A stretch of 64,000 nucleotides of DNA from Streptomyces ficellus (GTDB lineage Bacteria > Actinomycetota > Actinomycetes > Streptomycetales > Streptomycetaceae): NCBI RefSeq assembly GCF_030406405.1, contig NZ_JAUEPL010000001.1, positions 62,001-126,000 on the forward strand, written 5' to 3'. The position numbers and the translations under genes were made by a program. A model generated the notes under the pieces. That model searched no databases, was not told where the DNA came from, and was given only the letters and a program-made list of their open reading frames with translations. Positions 27,047 through 38,559 of the stretch are shown here, in pieces; the stretch's first letter is position 1, and each line of letters starts with the position of its first letter.

Positions 27047-30000
27047 ATGCAGATCGGATCACCAGCTCGTGACGGATACCCCCGGATGGCCGCCCTCGTG
27101 GCGGCCGCTTCGCTGATCGCGGCGGCCACCCCGCCGGCCGCCGCGCTCGCCCTCCCGTCAACCGGACATGACGGAAAGGGAGTTCAGGAAAGGGAGTTCA
27201 GTTCGTCGTTCGAGGCGGATGAACGCCCGCCGGACTGGCGCAACACCGTGGACGTGGACGCCGATGGCCACAGACGGGCGTCCGGGGTCGACGGCGCGTT
27301 CTCCGCCGGGATACCGGGCAATGTCACCGACAAGGTCACCGCGCTGCGCGCCAGCGGCGAGAACAGCGGCGCCGGCGAGACCAAGGAGAACCTGGTCGAT
27401 CTCCAGCCGACCACCAAATGGCTCGCCTTCAGCTCCACCGCCTGGGTCGAATTCGACTTGGAGCAACCGGTCAAGGTCGTGACGTACGCGCTGACTTCCG
27501 CCAACGACCACGCCCCGCGCGATCCGAGGAACTGGACGCTTCTGGGCTCGGCCGATGGCACGGAGTGGAAGGTTCTGGACAGCCGCGAGGGCCAGACTTT
27601 CGCCAAACGGTTCGAGACGAAGACGTACGACTTCGCCAATTCGACGGAGTACGCGCATTACCGGCTGGAGATCACCGCGAACAACGGCGCCGCCGGCATC
27701 ACACAGCTGGCGGACGTTCAGTTCTCGAACGGCGACACGGCCATCCCCGTCCCGCCCGACATGCGCAGCCATGTCGACCGGGGCCCCGGCGGTTCCCCCA
27801 CCGCCAAGGCGAACGCCGGGTTCACCGGAAAGCGGGCGCTGCGGTACGCGGGCTCGCACAAGCCGGCCGGCCGGGCCTACTCGTACAACAAGGTCTTCGA
27901 CGTGCACACGGTGGTCGGCCGCGACACCGAGCTGTCGTACCGGATCTTCCCCGCCATGCCGGAGACGGACCTGAACTACCCCGCGACACACGTCTCCGTG
28001 GACCTCGCCTTCACCGACGGCACGTACCTGAGCGAGCTGGGCGCGGTCGACAGCCACGGCGGGGCGCTCACCCCGCAGGGGCAGGGCGCCGCCAAGCGGC
28101 TGTACGTCAACCAGTGGAACCAGGTCACCGCAGGGCTAGGGCGGGTCGCGGCCGGCCGGACCGTGGACCGGATCCTGGTGGCGTACGACTCCCCCAAGGG
28201 CCCGGCCACCTTCCAGGGCTGGATCGACGACATCACGCTGAAGCGGGCCACGCCCGAGAAGCACCACGCCCGCCCCTCCGACTACGCCTCGACCGTGCGG
28301 GGCACCCACTCCAGCGGCTCCTTCTCGCGCGGCAACACCTTTCCCGCGACCGCCGTGCCCCATGGCTTCAACTTCTGGACGCCGGTGACCAATGCCGCGT
28401 CGAAGAGCTGGCTGTATGAGTACGCCCGGGGCAACAACGCCGACAATCTGCCCACCGTGCAGGCGTTCAGCGCCAGTCACGAGCCGAGCCCCTGGATGGG
28501 CGACCGGCAGACCTTCCAGCTGATGCCCTCGGCCGCCGCCGGGACACCGGAGACCGATCGCGTCCGGCGTGCCCTGCCCTTCCGCCACGAGAACGAGACG
28601 GCGAAGCCGCACTACTACGGCGTGACCTTCGAGAACGGCGTCGAGGCCGAGATCGCCCCCACCGACCACGCGGCCATGATGCGGTTCACCTACCCGGGCA
28701 CGGACGCGTCCGTCGTCTTCGACAACGTCACCGACGAGGGCGGCCTCACCCTCGACCCGCAGACCCGTTCCTTCACCGGCTTCTCGGACGTCAAGAGCGG
28801 CCTGTCGACCGGCGCGACACGGATGTTCGTGTACGGCGTCTTCGACGCGCCGGTCACCGGCTCCGCGTCGGCGGGCGTCAAGGGCCACCTGCGCTTCGAC
28901 GCGGGCGCGGACCGCACGGTGACACTGCGCATGGCGACGTCCCTGATCGGCGTGGAGCAGGCGAAGCGGAACCTGGCCGGCGAGATCCCTCCGGGCAGCC
29001 GGTTCGAGCGCGTCCGGGAGCGGGCGCAGGACGCCTGGGACGACATCCTCGGCCGGGTGACGGTCGAGGGCGCGACCCGCGACCAGTTGGTCACCCTCTA
29101 CTCGAACCTGTACCGGCTGTACCTGTACCCCAACTCGGGCTTCGAGAAGGTCGACGGCAGGCACCGGTACGCGAGCCCCTTCTCGCCGCAGACCGGCCCG
29201 GACACCCCGACCCGGACGGGTGCGAAGATCGTCGACGGCACGGTGTACGTCAACAACGGCTTCTGGGACACGTACCGGACGACCTGGCCCGCGTACTCCT
29301 TCCTCACCCCGCGCAGGGCGGGCGAGCTGGTGGACGGTTTCGTCCAGCAGTACAGGGACGGTGGCTGGATCTCCCGCTGGTCCTCCCCCGGCTACGCGGA
29401 CCTGATGACCGGCACGTCGTCGGACGTGGCGTTCGCCGACGCGTACGTCAAGGGCGTCGACTTCGACGCGGAGGCGGCGTACGAGGCGGCGCTGAAGAAC
29501 GCGACGGTGGTGCCGCCCTCGTCGGGCGTCGGCCGCAAGGGCATGGAGACGTCCCCGTTCCTCGGCTACGCCTCCACCGCGACGCACGAGGGCCTGTCCT
29601 GGTCCCTGGAGGGCTACCTCAACGACTACGGCTTGTCGAAGATGGCCGACGCGCTCCACGCGCGGACCGGCAAGGCGCGCTACCGGGAGGAGTCGGCGTA
29701 CTTCCTCAACCGGGCACGCCAGTATGTCTCGCTCTTCGACTCGGAGGCGGGTTTCTTCCAGGGCCGGGACCTCAAGGGCCAGTGGCGGGTGCCGTCGTCC
29801 TCGTACGACCCGCGTGTGTGGGGTTACGACTACACGGAGACGAACGGCTGGGGTTACGCCTTCACCGCCCCGCAGGACAGCCGGGGCCTCGCGAATCTGT
29901 ACGGCGGCCGGGCAGGCCTGGCGAAGAAGCTCGACACCTACTTCTCGACGCCCGAGACCGCGTCGCCGGAGTTCGTCGGCTCGTACGGCAGCGTCATCCA

Positions 30001-30874
30001 CGAGATGACGGAGGCGCGCGACGTACGGATGGGCATGTACGGGCACTCCAATCAGGTCGCCCACCACGTCACGTACATGTACAACGCGGCCTCGCAGCCC
30101 TGGAAGACCCAGGAGAAGGTGCGCGAGGTGCTGTCTCGGCTCTACACGGGCAGCGAGATCGGGCAGGGCTACCACGGCGACGAGGACAACGGCGAGCAGT
30201 CCGCATGGTGGCTCTTCTCGGCGCTCGGCTTCTACCCGCTGGTGATGGGCAGCGGGGAGTACGCGATCGGCTCACCCCTCTTCACCAAGGCGACGGTACG
30301 GATGGAGGGCGGGCGGACGCTGGTGGTCAAGGCCCCGGAGAACAGCGCGCGCAACGTGTATGTGCAGGGGGTGCGCGTCAACGGCAAGCAGTGGACGTCG
30401 ACCGCGCTGCCGCACGCGCTCCTCGCCCGGGGCGGTGTGCTGGAGTTCGACATGGGGCCGAGGCCGTCGTCATGGGGTACGGGGCCGGGCGCGGCGCCGG
30501 TCTCCATCACCCGCGACGACCAGGTGCCCGCGCCACGCGGTGACGTGCTGTCGGGCGCGGGCGAGTTGTTCGACAACACGTCGGCGACGGCCGCGTCGGT
30601 GGAGGCCGTGGAGCTGCCGGTCCCGGAGGGCGGCACGCGGGCGGTCCAGTACACGCTGACCTCGGCGGCGCGGGGCACGGCTCCGGCGGGCTGGGTGCTC
30701 CAGGGCTCGCGGGACGGGACGGTATGGACGGACCTCGACCGGCGGTCGGGTGAGTCGTTCGCCTGGGACCGGCAGACGCGGGTGTTCACGGTCGCGCGGC
30801 CCGGTACGTACGAGCGGTACCGGCTGGTGCCGAGCGCGGTGGCGACGCTGGCGGAGGTGGAGTTGCTGCGGTAG
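27047..30874 (+). CDS. Secreted GH92 family alpha-mannosidase with discoidin-like domains
   Basis: A 1275-residue exported glycosidase. A signal peptide (to about residue 40, PPAAALA) is followed by an F5/8-type-C-like domain (about 80-230, ending YAHYRLEITANNGAAGITQLADVQF). The GH92 core (about 415-1140) has NNGFWDTYRTTWPAYSFLTP, IHEMTEARDVRMGMYGHSNQ with the catalytic acid region, and the late SAWWLFSALGFYPLVMGSGE. A second discoidin-like segment closes the chain. GH92 enzymes are calcium-dependent exo-alpha-mannosidases acting on fungal or host glycans. GGAGG 11 bases upstream supports the ATG. Its divergence from ngcE links it to polysaccharide use. Confidence 0.93.
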   Translation: MQIGSPARDGYPRMAALVAAASLIAAATPPAAALALPSTGHDGKGVQEREFSSSFEADERPPDWRNTVDVDADGHRRASGVDGAFSAGIPGNVTDKVTALRASGENSGAGETKENLVDLQPTTKWLAFSSTAWVEFDLEQPVKVVTYALTSANDHAPRDPRNWTLLGSADGTEWKVLDSREGQTFAKRFETKTYDFANSTEYAHYRLEITANNGAAGITQLADVQFSNGDTAIPVPPDMRSHVDRGPGGSPTAKANAGFTGKRALRYAGSHKPAGRAYSYNKVFDVHTVVGRDTELSYRIFPAMPETDLNYPATHVSVDLAFTDGTYLSELGAVDSHGGALTPQGQGAAKRLYVNQWNQVTAGLGRVAAGRTVDRILVAYDSPKGPATFQGWIDDITLKRATPEKHHARPSDYASTVRGTHSSGSFSRGNTFPATAVPHGFNFWTPVTNAASKSWLYEYARGNNADNLPTVQAFSASHEPSPWMGDRQTFQLMPSAAAGTPETDRVRRALPFRHENETAKPHYYGVTFENGVEAEIAPTDHAAMMRFTYPGTDASVVFDNVTDEGGLTLDPQTRSFTGFSDVKSGLSTGATRMFVYGVFDAPVTGSASAGVKGHLRFDAGADRTVTLRMATSLIGVEQAKRNLAGEIPPGSRFERVRERAQDAWDDILGRVTVEGATRDQLVTLYSNLYRLYLYPNSGFEKVDGRHRYASPFSPQTGPDTPTRTGAKIVDGTVYVNNGFWDTYRTTWPAYSFLTPRRAGELVDGFVQQYRDGGWISRWSSPGYADLMTGTSSDVAFADAYVKGVDFDAEAAYEAALKNATVVPPSSGVGRKGMETSPFLGYASTATHEGLSWSLEGYLNDYGLSKMADALHARTGKARYREESAYFLNRARQYVSLFDSEAGFFQGRDLKGQWRVPSSSYDPRVWGYDYTETNGWGYAFTAPQDSRGLANLYGGRAGLAKKLDTYFSTPETASPEFVGSYGSVIHEMTEARDVRMGMYGHSNQVAHHVTYMYNAASQPWKTQEKVREVLSRLYTGSEIGQGYHGDEDNGEQSAWWLFSALGFYPLVMGSGEYAIGSPLFTKATVRMEGGRTLVVKAPENSARNVYVQGVRVNGKQWTSTALPHALLARGGVLEFDMGPRPSSWGTGPGAAPVSITRDDQVPAPRGDVLSGAGELFDNTSATAASVEAVELPVPEGGTRAVQYTLTSAARGTAPAGWVLQGSRDGTVWTDLDRRSGESFAWDRQTRVFTVARPGTYERYRLVPSAVATLAEVELLR

Positions 30875-30897
30875 CCGTTTCGCCATTTCGCCGCGCA

Positions 30898-31026
30898 ATG
30901 GGCGATATGCCGCCTGCCCTGGGTGACATGCCTCGTGACAGCAAGGCCCCGGAGGGCCCGGCGCTGGTGTTCTCGTCGGCGGGCTGGGCCTCCTTCGTGA
31001 CCGCCGTCAGGCACGGCAACCTCTGA
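30898..31026 (+). pseudogene. DUF397 domain remnant
   Basis: A 42-codon frame ends in RDSKAPEGPALVFSSAGWASF then VTAVRHGNL, which is the C-terminal half of a DUF397 domain. The usual N-terminal half (with the WRKSSYS and GNCVEVA-type motifs) is absent, replaced by MGDMPPALGDMP. No ribosome site precedes the ATG. DUF397 proteins normally pair with an XRE regulator, which is missing here. It is most likely a decayed gene; a short functional peptide cannot be excluded. Confidence 0.65.
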
Positions 31027-31033
31027 AACGCGG

Positions 31034-31070
31034 AAGGGCCGCACCCCGTACGAGACGGGGTGCGGCCCTT
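31034..31070. terminator. Strong bidirectional terminator after acnA
   Basis: AAGGGCCGCACCCCGT and ACGGGGTGCGGCCCTT pair perfectly over 16 bases around the loop ACGAG. It sits 18 bases past the acnA stop and 8 bases past the DUF397 remnant. Confidence 0.9.
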
Positions 31071-31087
31071 CGCCGCGTACCTGAGCC

Positions 31088-33922
<2,835 letters not shown>

Positions 33923-33991
33923 GACAGTCTCCTTCATCAATGTGCGCGTACTAGCCGCATCCTGCCTCGATAGGCTCCTCGCCGATCCGCT

Positions 33992-34022
33992 AAGGTAAGA
34001 CTTAGTTAGGTAACCCTTACCG
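33992..34022. promoter_or_regulatory. AT-rich repeat element upstream of acnA, possible iron box
   Basis: TAAGGTAAG (33992-34000) and TTAGGTAAC (34007-34015) are near-direct repeats, and GGTAACCCTTACC (34010-34022) is a perfect inverted repeat. The best register agrees with the DmdR/IdeR iron-box pattern at 12 of 19 positions. An iron link is reasonable for a 4Fe-4S enzyme, but the match is loose. Confidence 0.35.
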
Positions 34023-34054
34023 GTGGCGCGGCTGCGGTGCGTCTTTCGGCAGAT

Positions 34055-34072
34055 ATCTCGATGTCGAGATAA
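34055..34072. promoter_or_regulatory. MarR/TamR-type operator upstream of acnA
   Basis: TATCTCGATGTCGAGATA is a perfect palindrome (8-bp arms, 2-bp centre) about 135-150 bases upstream of the acnA start. It has the form of MarR-family operators. In S. coelicolor the MarR protein TamR, which responds to aconitate-type ligands, binds the aconitase promoter, so this is a good TamR candidate. Confidence 0.6.
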
Positions 34073-34187
34073 CTCTAGTACATGACCACGCCCCGCGACG
34101 AGGCACGCCCCGCTGGAGCGCTGCGGCCGCGCCTCAGCGGGCGCCCGCGCCCGGCCGCCGGTTCCTCGCTTCGGTTCGTCCCACCGT

Positions 34188-34874
34188 TCATCCCGTGACG
34201 GAACGCGCCACGCGGAAGCCCACGTCGTCCACCTGGAAGGTCGGGTGGCTGCGGCGCCGCGCGGAGGCCCGGCAGCTCCAGTGCTTGTCGAACCAGCCAC
34301 CGCCGCGCAGCACCCGGTAGTCGCCGTAGACCTCGGCGTCGTAGTTGTCCCAGCACCAGTCCCACACATTGCCGAGCATGTCGTGCAGGCCCCACGGGTT
34401 GGGCCGCTTGCCGCCCACGTTCTGGACGCGCTCGCCCGAGTTGTCGCGGTACCAGGCGATGTCGTCCAGCGGGCCGTAACGCGGTCCGACCGTACCGGCA
34501 CGGCAGGCGTGCTCCCACTCGGCTTCGGTCGGCAGCCGGTAGCCGTCGGCGGACGCGTCCCACTCGATGCCTTCGCCGCCTTCGCCGTCGGCGTGCAGGT
34601 GGTAGGCGGGCGCGTGCCCTTCACGCAGGGACAGGGCGTTGCAGAACCGGACCGCGTCCCACCAGGAGACCCCCTCGACGGGCAGCCGGTCTCCCTGTGC
34701 CGCGCTCGGCCGCAGGCCGGTGATCTCCGCGTACAGCGCCTGCGTTATCGGGAACGCACCGAGCCGGTAGGGCGCGAGCTCGACCGTCCAACTGCGCTGC
34801 GTCCGCCGGTCCGACAGCGTTACCTGTCCCGGCGGGACGGCGATCATCTCGTTCGCCGCGCTCGTGACGCTCAT
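34188..34874 (-). CDS. SUMF1/formylglycine-generating-enzyme-like protein
   Basis: A 228-residue single-domain protein with the FGE-sulfatase fold: [19 protein letters not shown] at the start, [34 protein letters not shown] and [20 protein letters not shown]. True FGEs use two cysteines (W-L-C...C); here the first position is Asp and only the later Cys remains. So it probably does not activate sulfatases by the classical mechanism. The ATG at 34874 lies 13 bases after the phosphatase gene, so the pair is an operon. No sulfatase gene is near. Confidence 0.82.
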   Translation of the reverse strand: MSVTSAANEMIAVPPGQVTLSDRRTQRSWTVELAPYRLGAFPITQALYAEITGLRPSAAQGDRLPVEGVSWWDAVRFCNALSLREGHAPAYHLHADGEGGEGIEWDASADGYRLPTEAEWEHACRAGTVGPRYGPLDDIAWYRDNSGERVQNVGGKRPNPWGLHDMLGNVWDWCWDNYDAEVYGDYRVLRGGGWFDKHWSCRASARRRSHPTFQVDDVGFRVARSVTG

Positions 34875-34887
34875 TGCAAACCTCCGG

Positions 34888-35319
34888 TCAGTGGGTGAAT
34901 CGGCGGACGTAACGTCTCTGCCAGGGCGTTTCGACGGCGCGGCGGTCGTAGTGGCGGCGTACGTACGCCACGGCCTCGTCCGCCGGGATTCCGTCCAGGA
35001 CGGCGAGACAGGCCAGGGCCGTGCCGGTACGGCCGCGCCCGCCGCCGCAGGCGATCTCGACGCGCTCGGTGGCGGCACGCGTCCACGCCTCACGCAGGAC
35101 GGCCCGCGCTGCCGCGTGGTCGCTGGGCAGCCGGAAGTCCGGCCATCGCAGCCACCGCGCCTCCCACGACGTCTCGGGCGGCGGTTTGCCGAGCAGGTAC
35201 ACGGCGTACGTGGGCGCCGGGCCCGCCGGCAATGGGCGGCGCAGCGCGCGGCCGCGGACCAGACGCCCGGAGGGAAGCCGCAGGACACCGGGGTCGGCGG
35301 GTTTCCAGGTCTCTGTCAC
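34888..35319 (-). CDS. Small protein-tyrosine-phosphatase-like protein
   Basis: A 143-residue cytosolic protein. The P-loop EIACGGGRGRTGTALACLA fits the Cys-x5-Arg-Thr signature of dual-specificity or atypical tyrosine phosphatases. Upstream WPDFRLPSD could provide the general-acid loop Asp. It is preceded by a Pro/Arg-rich segment instead of the full PTP fold and is short for the family. It shares an operon with the FGE-like protein and diverges from the VOC gene. Confidence 0.75.
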   Translation of the reverse strand: MTETWKPADPGVLRLPSGRLVRGRALRRPLPAGPAPTYAVYLLGKPPPETSWEARWLRWPDFRLPSDHAAARAVLREAWTRAATERVEIACGGGRGRTGTALACLAVLDGIPADEAVAYVRRHYDRRAVETPWQRRYVRRFTH

Positions 35320-35410
35320 TCAGGTCACCGTAACGGGTGATCAGGCGGTGAGTGGCACGGACGGCGCATCCGCGGTTGCGGGGGCGGGGAGGGGGGCCGA
35401 GCATCGGAGC

Positions 35411-35767
35411 ATGTTCAGTGGCGCGCACGTCATCCTCTCCACCAAGGACGCGGACGCCGACCGGGCGTTTCTCAGGGACGTGCTGGGCTTCGGCCATGTC
35501 GACGCGGGGCGCGGCTGGCTCATCTTCAGGCTGCCGCCGGCCGAGGTGGCCGTACACCCGACACCCGGTGAGCCGAAGCACGAGTTCTTCCTCCTGTGCG
35601 ACGACATCCAGGGCACTCTGCGGAAGTTGGCCGAGCGCGGGGCGGAGGTGTCGCGGCCCGTCAGTGACCAGGGGTGGGGGCTGCTGGCGGCGTTGCGGCT
35701 GCCGAGCGGTGGCGAACTCCCGTTGTACGAGCCGCGGCACCCCACCGCGCACAGTGCGTCACCCTGA
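35411..35767 (+). CDS. VOC/glyoxalase-fold protein
   Basis: A 118-residue single VOC module: HVILSTKDADADRAFLRDVLGF at the first beta-alpha unit and LLAALRLPSGGELPLYEP at the last. Metal ligands are not obvious enough to assign an activity. ATG 35411 follows GGAGC. Function unknown; related proteins include glyoxalases, dioxygenases and antibiotic-binding proteins. Confidence 0.78.
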   Translation: MFSGAHVILSTKDADADRAFLRDVLGFGHVDAGRGWLIFRLPPAEVAVHPTPGEPKHEFFLLCDDIQGTLRKLAERGAEVSRPVSDQGWGLLAALRLPSGGELPLYEPRHPTAHSASP

Positions 35768-35786
35768 TGGCGGCCCCCGATGCAAG

Positions 35787-35810
35787 GGTCATCTCATATC
35801 TGAGATAACC
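35787..35810. promoter_or_regulatory. Dyad overlapping the start region of the HTH-MurA gene
   Basis: GGTCATCTCA and TGAGATAACC are inverted repeats of 10 bases with one mismatch, separated by TATC. The dyad ends 7 bases before the ATG of the HTH-MurA gene. No ribosome site is visible between them, and GATAAC at 35804-35809 could be a -10 element for a leaderless message. Confidence 0.55.
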
Positions 35811-35817
35811 TGCCCCC

Positions 35818-37347
35818 ATGGCAGACGACTACCTCGTACGCATCGGCAAGCTCATCCGTGACGCCCGGCAGCACCGCGGCTGGACACAGACGCAGCTCGC
35901 CGAGGCGCTGGGCACAAGTCAGAGCGCCGTCAACCGTATTGAGCGCGGCAACCAGAACATCAGCCTTGAGATGATCGCGCGCATCGGCGAGGCGCTCGAC
36001 AGTGAAATCGTGTCACTCGGCTACGCCGGCCCGATGCATCTGCGGGTGGTGGGCGGGCGCCGGCTGTCCGGCTCCATCGACGTCAAAACCAGTAAGAACG
36101 CGTGCGTGGCGCTGCTGTGCGCCTCGCTGCTCAACAAGGGCCGTACGACGCTGCGGCGGGTGGCCCGCATCGAAGAGGTCTACCGGCTGCTGGAGGTCCT
36201 CAACTCCATCGGCGTACGCACCCGTTGGATCAACGACGGGATGGACCTCGAAATCGTCCCGCCCGGGCACCTCGACATGGCGGCCATCGACGCGGACGCC
36301 GCGCGCCGCACCCGGTCCATCATCATGTTCCTCGGCCCGCTGCTGCACCGGCTGCGGCACTTCACCCTCCCGTACGCGGGCGGCTGCGACCTCGGTACGC
36401 GCACGATCGAGCCGCACATGATCGCGCTGCGCCGCTTCGGCCTGGACATCACCGCCACGGAGGGCCTGTATCACGCGGAGGTCGACCGGGAGGTCACGCC
36501 CGACCGCCCGATCGTGCTGACCGAGCGCGGCGACACGGTGACCGAGAACGCGCTGCTGGCCGCCGCCCGACACGACGGCACCACCGTCATCCGCAACGCC
36601 TCGTCCAACTACATGGTCCAGGACCTGTGCTTCTTCCTGGAGGCGCTGGGCGTACGGGTGGAGGGCATCGGCACGACGACGCTGACCGTGCATGGCGTAC
36701 CGCACATCGACGTGGACGTCGACTACTCGCCCTCCGAGGACCCGGTCGAGGCGATGAGCCTGCTGGCCGCGGCGGTCGTCACGGAGTCGGAGCTGACGAT
36801 CAGGCGGGTGCCGATCGAGTTCCTGGAGATCGAGCTCGCGGTGCTGGAGGAGATGGGCCTCGACCACGACCGCTCGGCCGAGTACACCGCGGACAACGGC
36901 CGTACGCGGCTGGTGGACCTCACGGTACGGCCCTCCAAGCTGGAGGCGCCGATCGACAAGATCCACCCCATGCCGTTCCCGGGCCTGAACATCGACAACG
37001 TGCCGTTCTTCGCGGCCATCGCGGCCTCCGCCCAGGGCCAGACGCTGATCCACGACTGGGTCTACGACAACCGCGCCATCTACCTCACCGACCTCAACCG
37101 CCTCGGCGGCCGCCTCCAACTGCTCGACCCGCACCGCGTCCTGGTCGAGGGCCCCACGCGCTGGCGCGCGGCCGAGATGATGTGCCCGCCGGCACTGCGG
37201 CCCGCCGTCGTCGTCCTGCTGGCCATGATGGCGGCCGAGGGCACCTCCGTACTGCGCAATGTGTACGTCATCAACCGCGGTTACGAGGACCTGGCGGAGC
37301 GACTGAACTCGGTGGGCGCGCAGATCGAGATCTTCCGCGACATCTGA
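35818..37347 (+). CDS. murA2: UDP-GlcNAc 1-carboxyvinyltransferase (MurA) with N-terminal XRE helix-turn-helix
   Basis: A 509-residue fusion. Residues 1-62 are an XRE DNA-binding domain (GWTQTQLAEALGTSQSAVNR). From about residue 70 it is a MurA/EPSP-synthase fold. Lys93-Asn94 (in TSKNA) match the MurA active-site pair, Cys190 in AGGCDLGTRT matches the fosfomycin-target cysteine, and Asp in NIDNVPFF and Arg in ALRPAV match later catalytic residues. So it is probably active and starts peptidoglycan precursor synthesis. Streptomyces usually have a second, plain murA. The dyad in its promoter suggests autoregulation. Confidence 0.9.
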   Translation: MADDYLVRIGKLIRDARQHRGWTQTQLAEALGTSQSAVNRIERGNQNISLEMIARIGEALDSEIVSLGYAGPMHLRVVGGRRLSGSIDVKTSKNACVALLCASLLNKGRTTLRRVARIEEVYRLLEVLNSIGVRTRWINDGMDLEIVPPGHLDMAAIDADAARRTRSIIMFLGPLLHRLRHFTLPYAGGCDLGTRTIEPHMIALRRFGLDITATEGLYHAEVDREVTPDRPIVLTERGDTVTENALLAAARHDGTTVIRNASSNYMVQDLCFFLEALGVRVEGIGTTTLTVHGVPHIDVDVDYSPSEDPVEAMSLLAAAVVTESELTIRRVPIEFLEIELAVLEEMGLDHDRSAEYTADNGRTRLVDLTVRPSKLEAPIDKIHPMPFPGLNIDNVPFFAAIAASAQGQTLIHDWVYDNRAIYLTDLNRLGGRLQLLDPHRVLVEGPTRWRAAEMMCPPALRPAVVVLLAMMAAEGTSVLRNVYVINRGYEDLAERLNSVGAQIEIFRDI

Positions 37348-37356
37348 CACGCGGAT

Positions 37357-37411
37357 GCCGTCGCACCCTTTCCGCTCCGCACCAAAGCGGGTCTGGGGAG
37401 GGTGCGGCGGC
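37357..37411 (+). terminator. Terminator after the HTH-MurA gene
   Basis: GCCGTCGCACCC pairs with GGGTGCGGCGGC (one mismatch), with inner CCGCT/AGCGG pairing. It begins 10 bases after the stop. Confidence 0.65.
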
Positions 37412-37495
37412 CCTTGCGGGGCCTCTGGGACCTCGGGCCTGAGCCGGGCTCTTACGGGCCGCCGGCCGGGCCCGACAACGGGACGGGATTCGCGT

Positions 37496-37520
37496 GCATA
37501 CCCAGCGCCGCTTCGGGTAG
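37496..37520 (+). promoter_or_regulatory. Possible SigB-type promoter of the sigma-factor gene
   Basis: GCAT and GGGTAG are separated by 15 bases, against the Streptomyces SigB-type pattern GNNT-N14/16-GGGTA(C/T). It lies 35-55 bases upstream of the possible start codons, which would fit autoregulation of this sigma factor. The last -10 base deviates. Confidence 0.35.
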
Positions 37521-37573
37521 CCGCGCCTCTACGGGGACGAGGAGAGTGCTGGTCGATGAGGGAGGGCCCGAGA

Positions 37574-38425
37574 GTGCTGACGACGGCTACGAGGACGCAC
37601 GTGGAGAACGCCGTGGCGGGCCTGCCGACGGTCGATGACCCGCTCAAGGTTGCCCCGAAGGACGCCCGTACGCTGTCGAAGGTGTTCTTCGAGCAGTTGG
37701 CGGTGCTGGAGGAGGGCACGCACGAGTACCAGTACGCGCGCAACACCCTCATCGAGATGAACATGTCGCTCGTCCGCTACGCGGCCGGCCGCTTCCGCAG
37801 CCGTGGCGCCGACGAGATGGAGGACATCGTCCAGGTCGGCATGATCGGCTTGATCAAGGCCATCGACCGCTTCGAGCTGTCCCGTGAGGTCGAGTTCACC
37901 ACCTTCGCCGTCCCCTACATCGTCGGTGAGATCAAGCGCTTCTTCCGCGACACCTCCTGGGCCGTCCACGTCCCGCGCCGCCTCCAGGAGGCACGCGTCG
38001 AGCTCGCCCGCGCCACCGAGGAGCTGCGCACCCGGCTCGGCCGCACCCCCACGGTCAAGGAGCTGGCCGAGCTGATGAGCCTGTCGGAAGGCGAGGTCAT
38101 CGAAGCCCGTCTGGCCTCCAACGGCTACAACTCCAGCTCCCTGGACGCCGCCATCACCGGTGACAACGAGGAAGGCGAGGCGGCCCTCGCGAACTTCATC
38201 GGCGCCGAGGACCCGGCCATGGAACTCGTCGAGGACTTCCACGCCCTCGCGCCCCTCATCGCCGAACTCGACGAGCGCGACCGGCAGATCCTTCACATGC
38301 GCTTCGTCGAAGAACTCACACAGTCCCAGATCGGCGAACGCCTCGGTTGCTCGCAGATGCACGTCTCCCGCCTGCTGTCCCGCACGTTGAAGCAGCTCCG
38401 CGAAGGCATGCTCACCACACAGTGA
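37574..38425 (+). CDS. RNA polymerase sigma factor, SigB/SigF stress family
   Basis: A 283-residue group-3 sigma factor. Region 2 is at residues 60-130 (RYAAGRFRSRGADEMEDIVQ, then FTTFAVPYIVGEIKRFFRD), region 3 follows (VPRRLQEARVELARATEEL), and region 4 has LTQSQIGERLGCSQMHVSRL. GTG 37574 with GGGAGGG upstream is preferred; ATG 37556 is an alternative that adds six residues. No anti-sigma or anti-anti-sigma gene is adjacent. I do not recall a SigB paralogue beside murA2 in S. coelicolor, so it may be a lineage-specific addition. Confidence 0.9.
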   Translation: MLTTATRTHVENAVAGLPTVDDPLKVAPKDARTLSKVFFEQLAVLEEGTHEYQYARNTLIEMNMSLVRYAAGRFRSRGADEMEDIVQVGMIGLIKAIDRFELSREVEFTTFAVPYIVGEIKRFFRDTSWAVHVPRRLQEARVELARATEELRTRLGRTPTVKELAELMSLSEGEVIEARLASNGYNSSSLDAAITGDNEEGEAALANFIGAEDPAMELVEDFHALAPLIAELDERDRQILHMRFVEELTQSQIGERLGCSQMHVSRLLSRTLKQLREGMLTTQ

Positions 38426-38559
38426 ACAGGGCCCAACGGGTCCAAAGGGTCCAACCGCTGTACGGGCGGGCGGCAGCACGACCTGGTACCGGTACAGTCC
38501 GCTGCCGCGCCGGCCTCTCCTGCCGGCGCCCATCCCTTCTCCTGTCGGCCAGGTGAGTC

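Noticed and set aside
34875..35288. A long N-terminal extension of the FGE-like protein
   Set aside because: It overlaps the phosphatase gene in another frame; the phosphatase has a clear P-loop and the FGE fold starts at ATG 34874.
37498..37521. A SigB-type promoter on the minus strand (GGCT-N15-GGGTAT)
   Set aside because: It points back into the terminator of the HTH-MurA gene, where no minus-strand gene exists; kept only as a chance match.
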